DNA from: Chitinophagaceae bacterium
Lineage (GTDB): Bacteria; Bacteroidota; Bacteroidia; Chitinophagales; Chitinophagaceae
Assembly (NCBI GenBank): GCA_020403425.1
Contig: JADBXR010000009.1
Coordinates: 124,001-188,000 of the forward strand
Direction: 5' to 3'
Length of the DNA: 64,000 bases
Part shown: in pieces, positions 27,518 to 36,354 of the stretch
Position numbering within the stretch: the first letter of the stretch is position 1
Layout: every line of letters starts with the position of its first letter
Program-made: the position numbers and the translations under genes
The notes under the pieces: model-generated
The model's input: only the letters and a program-made list of their open reading frames with translations
What the model was told of the DNA's origin: nothing
The model's database searches: none

Positions 27518-28220
27518 CTATTTGTTTTTCTTCAGGTATAATTTCAGGATACCCTTTGCCAGCAGGAACTGTGCTATGGAATACGGTATGATACTATACA
27601 CGAATCCCTGCGATTGGCCGCCTTCCCCGAAAAGATTCCAGGCAAATATGACGTTCTGGATGATGAACATGAGTACGCCCGGCAGCAGGTAACGGACCAC
27701 TACCTCGTAATTTTCCTCACTGTTGACCGCATTGATCACCAATGCCGTCATCGCGATCAGTGTTGACATATACATGATCAGCGGAAACCTGTATCCACCC
27801 GCCACACGATCGCCCAGTATCTGTAAGAACACATACGCCATGATCAACAGCAGTAAAGAGGTGAGCAGGAATGGGAACGGCCTTTTCAATCCTTTTCTGT
27901 TCAGGTTATAGAATGCAATACTATAGCAGATATTCATCAGCATGAATGCAACGAGGCTGCTGATAAAAAAGAGTTGGTTCTGAATGACCAGCTGGCACAC
28001 ATCGCCCAGGAACGCAAGGAAGAGACCTCCGTAAAAGAAGAGTTTGGCCGGGCGGGTTGGCGATATTATCATCGTTCAGCAGGATATACAATAATAACAG
28101 CGGTATCAGCAAGGTTGCCGTTACGGTAACATAAGGAAGATCGAAATAGAGGAAAACGACATCCAGCAGCGCCACCAGCCAATACAGGATCAGCGTGATC
28201 GGTTGCAGTTGTTTTCGCAA
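27518..28220 (-). pseudogene. Frameshifted YhhN/TMEM86-family membrane protein
   Basis: Two minus-strand frames together make one protein of the YhhN (lysoplasmalogenase-like) family. The first (from 28220) gives ITLILYWLVALLDVVFLYF up to ILLNDDNI, the second (to 27518) continues from about ISPTRPAKLFFYGGLFLAFL to the end. The join is near 28070 and needs a single-base shift. The first frame runs on for about 45 codons of composition unlike a membrane protein. The intact neighbour (28339-29031) aligns across the break. The first frame has no ATG, only TTG. Either a real pseudogene or a base-calling error. Confidence 0.7.
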
Positions 28221-28338
28221 GGAAGGAGTTGACAGATGCTGTTTCAGGAACTATGTATTTGTTCTGCGCAAAACTACTGATACGTTATTGATAATTGGCA
28301 GGAATCTTACCGAACAAAACCGGGAATACATCCGACCG

Positions 28339-29031
28339 TCAATCCGTTTGCAGTTGCTGGGTTCCCGACCTGGCATAAGCCGAGTAACCCTGTACCAGGC
28401 AATATTGCGCCAACCCGTAAGTAAGCATCACTCCTATATCCGCCCATCGGTTATGCCATGTAAATTTATTGATGGCGAGTAGACCGTCTGACAGAACGAA
28501 CAAAGCTGCACCGGGTATAAAACAGGTGACCGCTATCTTTTGTACCGCCGGGTTCAACAAGGTCTGTGTGGCCATGACCGCCATGGTGCAGATGATGACC
28601 ATGTATACGAGTATGGGTACCCGGAAAGTTCCCAACTGATCGTTCAGGTAATAGAAGATCTGCCCTGAGATCAGGAGTAACACAATAACGGCCAATGCCA
28701 GGTTGCGGGGCTTACCGGGATGCCCTTTTTGCAGCCGGTAAAAGAACCAGCTATTACAGAGATGCGTACCGATGAATGCCAGCATACCCAGCAGGAAGAA
28801 TAGTTCCCCCGAACGGGTCAGTAACAGGTCGCCCAGGAAGGAACAGAACAATCCCAGGTAAAGTACCGGGCTGCTCTTGCCTTCTGACGCATAGAGATGG
28901 CCCATCAGCACAGGTAACAATAAAAGTTTCGTTAACACCCTGAAAGAACTCATTTCCAGGTAAATGGATCCACAATGCAGTAGCAGGATGGTAAGGAACA
29001 GGACCGTACCGTATTTTTTGAGCAGTTGCAT
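28339..29031 (-). CDS. YhhN/TMEM86-family membrane protein (lysoplasmalogenase-like)
   Basis: Multi-pass membrane protein of about 230 residues and eight helices. Family blocks: 'VLTKLLLLPVLMGHLY', LYLGLFCSFLGDLLL (with the conserved Gly-Asp) and GAALFVLSDGLLAIN (conserved Ser-Asp). Members characterised in animals hydrolyse the vinyl-ether bond of lysoplasmalogens; the bacterial role is mostly unknown. ATG at 29031 (MQLLKKYGTV) is chosen over the longer frame because it precedes the first helix directly. A frameshifted paralogue follows on the same strand. Confidence 0.8.
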   Translation of the reverse strand: MQLLKKYGTVLFLTILLLHCGSIYLEMSSFRVLTKLLLLPVLMGHLYASEGKSSPVLYLGLFCSFLGDLLLTRSGELFFLLGMLAFIGTHLCNSWFFYRLQKGHPGKPRNLALAVIVLLLISGQIFYYLNDQLGTFRVPILVYMVIICTMAVMATQTLLNPAVQKIAVTCFIPGAALFVLSDGLLAINKFTWHNRWADIGVMLTYGLAQYCLVQGYSAYARSGTQQLQTD

Positions 29032-29131
29032 AAAAAAGAGGATTGGGTGATCAATGGAACGTTCCTGAACCAAAACGCTGGAGATGGGGCATTTATTACC
29101 ATCGGCATGACCTATATTATTGGGGAAGGAT

Positions 29132-29139
29132 TACTTTTG
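29132..29139 (+). promoter_or_regulatory. -7 box for the gene at 29144
   Basis: TACTTTTG matches TAnnTTTG fully and ends only four bases before the ATG, so the transcript would have almost no leader. Confidence 0.4.
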
Positions 29140-29143
29140 CCGC

Positions 29144-29479
29144 ATGTTGAGCCAGGAGAACGAGTCATTTCTGCAATGGTGGGCCGAGAACAGGATCCGG
29201 GAAAAAAGCAGCCTGAGACCCTTTCTGATCGGCCTCTCTTTCGGTTTTTCCATTGGTATCGGGGTAATCCTGATACTGGAATCGGGCTGGTACGAGCGGG
29301 CCAATATGGTGGCCAATTCCCGTCTGAGCTCTGTGATATTTGTGCTGGCATTGATGATCGTATCTGTTTTTATGGCATTTGTTTACCGGAAATTCCGGTG
29401 GGAAATGCAGGAACAGCGTTACCAGGAATTGTTGATCCTGAAAAATAAATCGGAAAACAAGCTGCCCAAGCAGCCTTAG
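29144..29479 (+). CDS. Small two-helix membrane protein, unknown function
   Basis: 111 residues from ATG 29144 (MLSQENESFLQWW). A polar, Trp-rich N-terminus is followed by two hydrophobic helices (FLIGLSFGFSIGIGVILIL and VIFVLALMIVSVFMAFVY) and a charged, probably coiled-coil C-terminus rich in Gln, Glu and Lys. No family is recognised. The longer frame starting at 29120 is less likely because it would overlap the promoter box. It may be cotranscribed with the FKBP gene 36 bases downstream. Confidence 0.6.
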   Translation: MLSQENESFLQWWAENRIREKSSLRPFLIGLSFGFSIGIGVILILESGWYERANMVANSRLSSVIFVLALMIVSVFMAFVYRKFRWEMQEQRYQELLILKNKSENKLPKQP

Positions 29480-29514
29480 TACTCAAAACATAGTCTATAA
29501 ATCTAAAAAACTGC

Positions 29515-29988
29515 ATGAAAAAATTCGTTCTCTCGGTTCTGGTTCTCTCAATGGTTCTATTAAATATCTCCTGTGGCAAGAATGATACAAGCGGATGTCA
29601 GCCGGCCAGTATTGCATCTGAAAAAGCCCAGTTGGTGGCCTATTGCACCGCCAATGGCATCAATTATACAGAAAGCAGCAGCGGACTCTTATACGAGATC
29701 ATCGCGCCGGGTGGCGGGCTAGCCCCGGTAAGCACTTCCGTTGTTTCGGTGGTATATACCGGTAAATTGCTCAATGGCACCACTTTCGATGCCACCGCCA
29801 ACCCCATCAGCTTATCGCTCAGCAGTGTGATCGATGGCTGGAAAATAGGTCTGCCCCTGATCAAAAAAGGTGGCAGGATCAAACTGGTCATTCCTTCTGC
29901 ACTGGCTTATAGCTGTACCGGGGCGGGAACCAGTATCCCACCCAACTCTCCCCTGTTTTTCGACGTGACCCTGCAGGATGTGAGATAA
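29515..29988 (+). CDS. FKBP-type peptidyl-prolyl isomerase, lipoprotein
   Basis: Envelope proline isomerase. The lipoprotein signal is MKKFVLSVLVLSMVLLNISC with lipidated Cys20. The FKBP domain covers residues 60-157: SVVYTGKLLNGTTFDAT, VIDGWKIGLPLIKKGGRIKLVIPS, then AYSCTGAGTSIPPNSPLFFDVTL. The active-site aromatic and Asp (Tyr in VVYTG, Asp in TFDAT, Trp in DGWKIG) are kept. Single-domain, 157 residues. A role in folding of secreted proteins is expected. Confidence 0.92.
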   Translation: MKKFVLSVLVLSMVLLNISCGKNDTSGCQPASIASEKAQLVAYCTANGINYTESSSGLLYEIIAPGGGLAPVSTSVVSVVYTGKLLNGTTFDATANPISLSLSSVIDGWKIGLPLIKKGGRIKLVIPSALAYSCTGAGTSIPPNSPLFFDVTLQDVR

Positions 29989-30005
29989 AACAGGCTACTT
30001 TATCC

Positions 30006-30041
30006 AAAAAAGGGCCGGTAACCAATCTACCGGCCCTTTTT
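30006..30041 (+). terminator. Intrinsic terminator after the FKBP gene
   Basis: Perfect 13-bp stem from AAAAGGGCCGGTA to TACCGGCCCTTTT with a 7-base loop and T-run. Confidence 0.92.
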
Positions 30042-30091
30042 ACATGAAAAACCAATCTGGCCGGGGATATCGGATTTCATTACCATTCCCC

Positions 30092-30099
30092 TATCTTTG
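30092..30099 (+). promoter_or_regulatory. -7 box of secDF
   Basis: TATCTTTG matches TAnnTTTG fully, 33 bases before the secDF ATG and after the preceding terminator. Confidence 0.6.
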
Positions 30100-30132
30100 C
30101 CGCTCTAAAAAAATTTGTAAACCGTTACTAAT

Positions 30133-33100
30133 ATGCAACTGAAAGGTTTAGTGCGATTTTTTGCGATTGCCTTGATACTCATCTGCCTGTATCAATTGTC
30201 ATTCACCTGGTTTGTGAAGAACCATGAAAGTGAAATGGAAAAAAAGGCCGATACCTGGCTGAAAACTTTCCCCACTCCCGAGGCCAAATACCCCGGAAAC
30301 AAAGAATTACAGGCTGCTTATGCAGATAGCCTGGGCGATCTGAAAAAAGAAAGACTGAAGCGCCTTCTCGACAGCACCAAGGACGCGAAGCTGGCTTTTG
30401 GCCTGACCACTTACCGCAGCGCCAAAGAAAAGGAACTGATGCTGGGTCTTGACCTGCAGGGTGGTATGAGCGTGACCATGGAAGTAGGCCTGGATGGCCT
30501 GCTCAAATCCCTGGCCAACTATACTAAGGATGCCAACTTCAACAAAGCGCTGGAGCAGGCGGTTGCCCGTAAGGCCAATACCAGTGCCGACCTCATTTCC
30601 CTGTTCCGTGAGGAGCTGGCCAAAGTGAGCCCCGGCACCAAACTGGCACCTTTCTTTGCAGCTCGTAGCGGTAACCCACCCAAAGTAAAGATCGACGATA
30701 GTGATGATAAGGTAGCTTCTTACCTGAGAGACCAGGCGAACATCGCGTTCAACACCACTTACCGTATCCTGCGCACCAGGATCGACCGTTTTGGTGTGGC
30801 ATCCCCCAATATCAACCCCGACCCTGTTAAAGGATATATCAATATTGAACTGGCAGGCATCAATGATAAGGAAAGGGTTCGCGCCTTCCTCCAGTCTACC
30901 GCCAACCTCCAGTTCTTTGAAGTGTACACTTTTGAGAGCAAGGAATTACAGAACGGTATCCTTGAAGCCGATAAAGCAGTAGAAGATTACCTGAATGGGG
31001 TAAAAACAGCAGACACCACCAAAAAGGCAAGTGTGGATACCGTTGCCAAAACTGCCACTGCTGCCACCCAAAAGGATAGCGGTAAAACAGCTACCCTGTC
31101 TGCCATTGCCGGTAACACCAAAGCTGCGGTGAAAGCCGACTCTGCCAAAGCCAATGCCAACAAGAACCCGATCGGCCGACTGATCCAGTTCAGCCAGCCT
31201 TATGCAGGCCAGGACGGTAAAACCGTATTCCCGGCTGCCATCGGTTATATTCCTTCAAAAGATACCGGTACCCTGAACGATTACCTGCGTCTGGATGTGG
31301 TGAAGAACAAGTTCCCATCCAACCTGGTATTCATGTATGGTAAAGCAGAGGGCGATGATCCCAAGCTGAAAGACATCCTGACCCTGTATGCCATCAAGAC
31401 CCTGGATAACGGTCAGGCCGAACTGGGTGGCGAAGGCATCAGCGCTTCTCAGGACTATGATGAGCGTGGCCGTATCGCTATCAAAATGAATATGGACAAG
31501 GCAGGCACTGCCGGCTGGGCCAGAATGACCACCCGTAACGTGGGCAAACCCATTGCCGTGGTACTGGATAATTTCGTGTACTCCGCTCCAAATGTAAACG
31601 AGCCGATCACTACCGGTAACTCACAGATCTCCGGCAGCTATACCATTAAGGAAGCGCAGGACCTGGCAGAGATCCTGGAGAGCGGTAAACTGCCTGCTCC
31701 GGCCAAGATCATACAGGAACAGCAAGTGGGCCCTACCCTGGGTAAAGCTTCCATCAAAGGCGGCGCCATGTCGTTCCTGGTTTCCTTCATTGTCATCTTT
31801 GCCCTGATGCTGCTGTACTATAACACCGGCGGATGGGTGGCCAATATCGCCCTGATCCTGAACCTGCTGTTTACCATCGGTATCCTGAGTGCCCTGGGCT
31901 TTACGCTGACGGCTCCTGGTATTGCGGGTCTGGTACTTACCGTAGGTCTGGCAGTGGATACCAACGTAATCATCTTTGAACGTATCAAGGAAGAGCTGAC
32001 CAAAGGAAAGAGTTACCAGAATGCCGTAAATGATGGTTACAGGCGCTCACTGGCTCCCGTACTGGATGCCCACGTTACCACCCTGCTGACCGCTATCATC
32101 CTGGCTTATTTCGGATTGGGTCCGGTGCTGGGTTTTGCCACCACACAGATCATCGGTATCCTGTTGTCTCTGTTCTGCGGTATCCTGGTATCCAGGCTGA
32201 TCACAGATATCTATATGGGCAAGAACCGTCACTTCGAATATTTCACCGGGCTGTCTAAAAAGATCTTCAAACACGCTTCATTCAAATTCATCGAGTACCG
32301 CAAGATCGCGTATGGTATCTCTATCGTGATCTTTCTGTTGGGACTGAGCACCCTGGTACGTAAGGATGCTTTTGACGAGGGCGTTGAGTTCTCCGGTGGA
32401 CGCAGCTATACCATCAAATTCGACAAACCGGTGAATGAAGACCAGATCCGCGACGAGCTGAAAGCCGAATTCGGGGAGTCTGTGATCATCAAGACCGTGG
32501 ATGTGAAGAATCAGATCAATATCACCACCTCCTATAAGATCAAGGAAACCGGCAGCAATATTGATTCACTGGTAGAGAAGAAACTCTTTGCCGGCCTGAA
32601 GAACCACCTGCCTGCCAATACCACCTTCAACGATTTTGAGAAAGTGTACAAACAAAGTTCACAGACCGTATTACCGACCATTTCAGATGACCTGAAAAAA
32701 GGTGCTACCAAGGCGGTGATCTTTGGTCTGATTATGATCTGTCTGTATATCTTCATCCGATTCCGCGACTGGCGTTATTCACTGGGTACGATCTTCTCCC
32801 TGTTACACGACGTGTTCGTAACATTGATCATATTCAGTTATGCCCGCGAGATCGTTCCTTTCCCGCTTGAGATCGACCAGCACTTCATTGCTGCGATCCT
32901 GACGGTGATCGGTTTCTCGATGAACGATACGGTGATCGTATACGACAGGATCCGTGAAGACAGTTCACTGATGAAAGGTTCCGACAATGCCGCTGTGATC
33001 AACCGTGCGATCAACGAAACACTGAGCCGCACGATCATGACCTCACTGACCGTGTTCCTGACCATCCTGATCCTCTTCATCTTCGGTGGAGAAGTTACCC

Positions 33101-33237
33101 GTGGTTTCGCATTCGCTATGCTGATCGGTGTGGTTACCGGTACCTACTCTTCTATCTTTGTAGCGGCACCTGTTCTGGTAGATTTTGCCAAACACCGCCC
33201 TCTGGGAAGAAAGTCTTCCATTGAAGCCAAGAAATAA
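30133..33237 (+). CDS. secDF: Fused protein-export membrane protein SecDF
   Basis: RND-superfamily partner of the Sec translocon that uses the proton gradient to pull exported proteins through. Both halves are in one 1034-residue chain. SecD part: LGLDLQGGMSVTMEV in the first periplasmic domain, FGVASPNI, then six helices with 'VLTVGLAVDTNVIIFERIKEE'. SecF part starts near residue 705 and contains EFSGGRSYTIKF and 'IGFSMNDTVIVYDRIRED'. Between the SecD P1 subdomains (about residues 285-345) is a low-complexity Ala/Thr/Lys stretch, probably a flexible linker. Promoter upstream and strong terminator downstream: a single-gene unit. Confidence 0.97.
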   Translation: MQLKGLVRFFAIALILICLYQLSFTWFVKNHESEMEKKADTWLKTFPTPEAKYPGNKELQAAYADSLGDLKKERLKRLLDSTKDAKLAFGLTTYRSAKEKELMLGLDLQGGMSVTMEVGLDGLLKSLANYTKDANFNKALEQAVARKANTSADLISLFREELAKVSPGTKLAPFFAARSGNPPKVKIDDSDDKVASYLRDQANIAFNTTYRILRTRIDRFGVASPNINPDPVKGYINIELAGINDKERVRAFLQSTANLQFFEVYTFESKELQNGILEADKAVEDYLNGVKTADTTKKASVDTVAKTATAATQKDSGKTATLSAIAGNTKAAVKADSAKANANKNPIGRLIQFSQPYAGQDGKTVFPAAIGYIPSKDTGTLNDYLRLDVVKNKFPSNLVFMYGKAEGDDPKLKDILTLYAIKTLDNGQAELGGEGISASQDYDERGRIAIKMNMDKAGTAGWARMTTRNVGKPIAVVLDNFVYSAPNVNEPITTGNSQISGSYTIKEAQDLAEILESGKLPAPAKIIQEQQVGPTLGKASIKGGAMSFLVSFIVIFALMLLYYNTGGWVANIALILNLLFTIGILSALGFTLTAPGIAGLVLTVGLAVDTNVIIFERIKEELTKGKSYQNAVNDGYRRSLAPVLDAHVTTLLTAIILAYFGLGPVLGFATTQIIGILLSLFCGILVSRLITDIYMGKNRHFEYFTGLSKKIFKHASFKFIEYRKIAYGISIVIFLLGLSTLVRKDAFDEGVEFSGGRSYTIKFDKPVNEDQIRDELKAEFGESVIIKTVDVKNQINITTSYKIKETGSNIDSLVEKKLFAGLKNHLPANTTFNDFEKVYKQSSQTVLPTISDDLKKGATKAVIFGLIMICLYIFIRFRDWRYSLGTIFSLLHDVFVTLIIFSYAREIVPFPLEIDQHFIAAILTVIGFSMNDTVIVYDRIREDSSLMKGSDNAAVINRAINETLSRTIMTSLTVFLTILILFIFGGEVTRGFAFAMLIGVVTGTYSSIFVAAPVLVDFAKHRPLGRKSSIEAKK

Positions 33238-33255
33238 TATAATCGTCTGATAACC

Positions 33256-33286
33256 AAAGCCCGTAGTCATTGCTACGGGCTTTTTT
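33256..33286 (+). terminator. Intrinsic terminator of secDF
   Basis: Perfect 11-bp stem AAAGCCCGTAG / CTACGGGCTTT, 6-base loop, six T. Confidence 0.93.
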
Positions 33287-33324
33287 ATTGCTGACCGACA
33301 CAAGCAACAGCTTAAAATTCAATT

Positions 33325-33384
33325 AATGATTTTCCCTTTAATCATTCATTAACATCATTTCTGTTCACATCAGATGTAACTTTG
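33325..33384 (+). promoter_or_regulatory. Promoter region of the metal-efflux operon
   Basis: TAACTTTG at 33377-33384 is a full -7 match. Upstream, AATGATT (33325-33331) and AATCATT (33340-33346) form a 7-bp inverted repeat with 8 bases between, at a position where an activator or repressor could bind. The predicted transcript begins only a few bases before the GTG start at 33397. Confidence 0.5.
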
Positions 33385-33396
33385 ATATGTTAGGTT

Positions 33397-33801
33397 GTGC
33401 AGAATTCAAGGAACCATATTACCCGTGTCATTGTGTTCTTACTTGCGTTGCAGGTATTGAACCTGAGTATCAATGCCCCTGATTTCAAACAGCTATCTTC
33501 ACCTGTCAGTGAGCAAGCCCCCACCAATATCACGGAAACTGCGGTTGAATACGTAGTGGAAGTGATCATGGGTATCAAAAATGCGATCCCCGAACAGGTA
33601 CAACATCATAAAGACCTGGATTTTCATAAACAGGTCTCTTTTAAAACGGAGTGTACCCCTCTGTTTTACGAATCATCCTCGCTACAGGTGAAGTCCGGCA
33701 AAACGGCTATCCCCCTGCAGGAAACCTACAACTACTTGTTCCTGCAGGAGATCAATCCTCCCCCTCCCAAAGCCTGCGGTTCCCCTTCTATTTTCTGTTA
33801 A
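33397..33801 (+). CDS. Small secreted protein at the head of the metal-efflux operon
   Basis: 134 residues, GTG start. One hydrophobic N-terminal segment (RVIVFLLALQVLNLSI) acts as a signal or anchor; the rest is predicted to be periplasmic. It contains the His-rich QHHKDLDFHK near residue 70 and a C-terminus with a proline run and two cysteines (PPPPKACGSPSIFC). I do not recognise a named domain. Position, 56 bases before the channel gene, and the metal-ligand residues suggest a metal-binding accessory or sensor protein, an inference only. Confidence 0.6.
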   Translation: MQNSRNHITRVIVFLLALQVLNLSINAPDFKQLSSPVSEQAPTNITETAVEYVVEVIMGIKNAIPEQVQHHKDLDFHKQVSFKTECTPLFYESSSLQVKSGKTAIPLQETYNYLFLQEINPPPPKACGSPSIFC

Positions 33802-33857
33802 CATGCTGACAGCTATTTCCGGCTGCCGGTATTGATTTGGACATCCTAATTCTTATT

Positions 33858-35174
33858 ATGCGTTTATCATTATGCACACGTATGTGTTCGGCATTATTGC
33901 TGACCACCTTATTTTGGGGCACTGCACAGACAAAGGCCCATGCACAGGCTTTTAGCAATGACACCCTCACCCTTCGTTTACCTGAGATCGAAAAAAGATT
34001 CCTGGACAGTAACCTGTTACTATTAGCGGCCCATTTTAACGTAGATGCCCAGAAAGCCCTGGTGCAACAGGCCAGGCTCTGGGACAACCCTGTTCTGAAT
34101 ACAGATCAGGTGGTCGCCGCCAGCGGCAGGTTTTTTCCATACGGCAAAAATGCGGACGGATCATTCAGCGGACAGTATTATGCACAGGTACAGCAACTGA
34201 TCAGAACCGCTGGCAAAAGAAACAAGCTGATCAGCCTGGCCAATACCAATGTCAAATTAAGTGAATGGCAGCTGCAGGATGTCTTACGCAATCTGCGTTA
34301 CCAGTTACGCATCGACTACTTTACCCTATTGCAGCAGCTGGAAACAGAGAAGATCTATACAAGCCAGCTGGCACAACTGCAAAAACTTCTCAATGGTATG
34401 CAGGCACAACTGAACGCGGGAAATATCGCACAGAAAGACTTTCTGCGGATCCAGAACCTCGTTATCTCGCTGGAGCAGGACCTGACAGAACTGAACCGCT
34501 CTTTGGCCGATACCGAAGCGGACCTCAAAACCCTGCTAGGCATCAAGGAAGACGTGTTTATCAAACCCGGTGACCGGTTTCTGGTAAAAACCGATACGGA
34601 TGCCTCTTTGGTTTCAGACCAGGACCTGTTATATGAAAGTGCAAAGAAAAACAATCCGTATTACCAGTTGCAGGTAACACAGACCTTGTATCAGCAGCAA
34701 AACCTGGATTACCAGAAAGCTTTACGGATACCCAACATCACACTCGGACCTAATTTTGACCGCAACTCGAATTATACACCCAATTATGTGGGTCTGGGCA
34801 TTTCACTTCCCCTGCCTATACTGAACAAAAACCAGGGTAATATCCGGTCGGCAGCTTACACGGTAAAACAGCAGCAGTCCGTTACCGCCAACGCAGAAAC
34901 AGAATTACGCAACAATATAACCAATGCTTATACCAAACTCCTGCTATCTGTAAAGCAGAACAGTGGCAGCCAGCCGGCGTTTTATGAAAAATACCATGCC
35001 ATGTATAGGAACGTGGTGCAGAGCTACCAACAAAAACAGATCAGTCTGCTGGAATTCATTGATTTTTTCAATGACTACACAGCAGCGCAGCAACGGTTAT
35101 TACAACAGCAGCTTTCTCTGCAGCTGGCAAAAGAAGCATTGAATTACCAGCTCGGAACAGACCTGATCAAATAA
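33858..35174 (+). CDS. TolC-family outer-membrane channel (CzcC/CusC-type)
   Basis: Outer-membrane factor of a tripartite metal-efflux system. A signal peptide (to about AHAQA) is followed by two repeated helical OEP domains; visible signatures are NPVLNTDQVV, 'QVQQLIRTAGKRNKLISLA' and PNITLGPNFDRNSNYTPN. The length, about 438 residues, fits CzcC-like proteins. ATG 33858 is chosen over an upstream TTG because it starts the signal peptide directly. It is followed by the adaptor gene after 30 bases. Confidence 0.88.
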   Translation: MRLSLCTRMCSALLLTTLFWGTAQTKAHAQAFSNDTLTLRLPEIEKRFLDSNLLLLAAHFNVDAQKALVQQARLWDNPVLNTDQVVAASGRFFPYGKNADGSFSGQYYAQVQQLIRTAGKRNKLISLANTNVKLSEWQLQDVLRNLRYQLRIDYFTLLQQLETEKIYTSQLAQLQKLLNGMQAQLNAGNIAQKDFLRIQNLVISLEQDLTELNRSLADTEADLKTLLGIKEDVFIKPGDRFLVKTDTDASLVSDQDLLYESAKKNNPYYQLQVTQTLYQQQNLDYQKALRIPNITLGPNFDRNSNYTPNYVGLGISLPLPILNKNQGNIRSAAYTVKQQQSVTANAETELRNNITNAYTKLLLSVKQNSGSQPAFYEKYHAMYRNVVQSYQQKQISLLEFIDFFNDYTAAQQRLLQQQLSLQLAKEALNYQLGTDLIK

Positions 35175-35204
35175 AGATTTTATTACCCATTATACAATTG
35201 ATAT

Positions 35205-36302
35205 ATGAATAAGACCTTACTCCTTTCGACCATATTGATGATGACCGGATTCATTTCCTGTAAGGAGAAAAAAAACACGGATGACAAGCCCGTAAAATTT
35301 GTATTGAGCGACACCATGTCCAAGATGATCACTATCGACTCTGTATCTCGTTGTTACATTGACAATGAAACAACACTGACGGGAGAGGTCAGCTACAATG
35401 AGAACAATATCAGTAAAGTGTATCCACGTAGCAGCGGACAGGTGATCGACTGTAAAGTTACCCTGGGTGATAAGGTTGAGGCAGGCCAGGTACTGGCCGT
35501 ATTGCGCAGCGCGGACGTAGCGGGGAATTATGCCGACCTGAGTAGCGCTGAAGCGGATGTGACCATTGCCAAAAGGCAATTGGACAACGCTGAGCAATTA
35601 TACAGGAACGGCATATCCAGTGAAAAAGAATATACGGAGGCCAAACAGAATTATGCAAAAACCTTATCCGCTAAGTCGAAAATACAATCGTTGATCAGCA
35701 TCAATGGCGGCAAAGGCAGCAATGCTGGTGGTACTTATACGCTTGTGTCCCCTATCAGCGGTTATATCGTTGAGAAAAAAGTGAACACGGGCAATTTTAT
35801 CCGTACAGATATGGGTGATTATCTTTTTACCATTTCTGATCTGAAAAATGTATGGGTGAACGCAAATGTATTTGAAGCCGACATTCCCAAAGTGAAGGAA
35901 GGATACCCTGTAGAAGTGACCACACTTGCCTACCCTGATATCCGGATGAAAGGGACCATCGACAAACTGAGCCAGGTGCTGGATCCCGTCACCAAAACCA
36001 TGCGGGTAAGGATCAAACTGGAGAACAAAGACCTGCTGTTACGTCCGGAAATGTTTGCCCGCGTGATCGTGTCCAATCAGGAGAACAAACAAGCCATCTG
36101 TATCCCTACCACGGCTTTGATCTCGTTGAACGGAAAAGATTTTGTAGTGGTGTACAGGTCAGCTTCCGACATGCAGATAGCCGAAGTTAACATCCTGAAA
36201 TCAAATGAAAACAAGACCTATCTCCTAAGCGGTGTGGCTCCGGGCGACAGGATCATAACAAAGAACCAGCTGTTGGTATTCCAGCAGTTACTCAACCAAT
36301 AA
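35205..36302 (+). CDS. RND efflux periplasmic adaptor (CzcB/CusB-type), lipoprotein
   Basis: Membrane-fusion protein joining the pump and the outer-membrane channel. The signal MNKTLLLSTILMMTGFISC ends in lipidated Cys19. Then come the barrel-sandwich hybrid (VYPRSSGQVIDCKVTLGDKVEAGQ), the alpha-hairpin (AEADVTIAKRQLDNAEQLYRNG), the second half of the hybrid (LVSPISGYIVEKKVNTGNF) and the beta-barrel/membrane-proximal domains. No His- or Met-rich metal-binding N-terminus is visible. Length 365 is typical. It is in one operon with the channel and pump genes. Confidence 0.9.
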   Translation: MNKTLLLSTILMMTGFISCKEKKNTDDKPVKFVLSDTMSKMITIDSVSRCYIDNETTLTGEVSYNENNISKVYPRSSGQVIDCKVTLGDKVEAGQVLAVLRSADVAGNYADLSSAEADVTIAKRQLDNAEQLYRNGISSEKEYTEAKQNYAKTLSAKSKIQSLISINGGKGSNAGGTYTLVSPISGYIVEKKVNTGNFIRTDMGDYLFTISDLKNVWVNANVFEADIPKVKEGYPVEVTTLAYPDIRMKGTIDKLSQVLDPVTKTMRVRIKLENKDLLLRPEMFARVIVSNQENKQAICIPTTALISLNGKDFVVVYRSASDMQIAEVNILKSNENKTYLLSGVAPGDRIITKNQLLVFQQLLNQ

Positions 36303-36354
36303 CCCGAAATGGCGCATGCCTTTTCATTATTCTCATTTGTAATATGCTACCACT

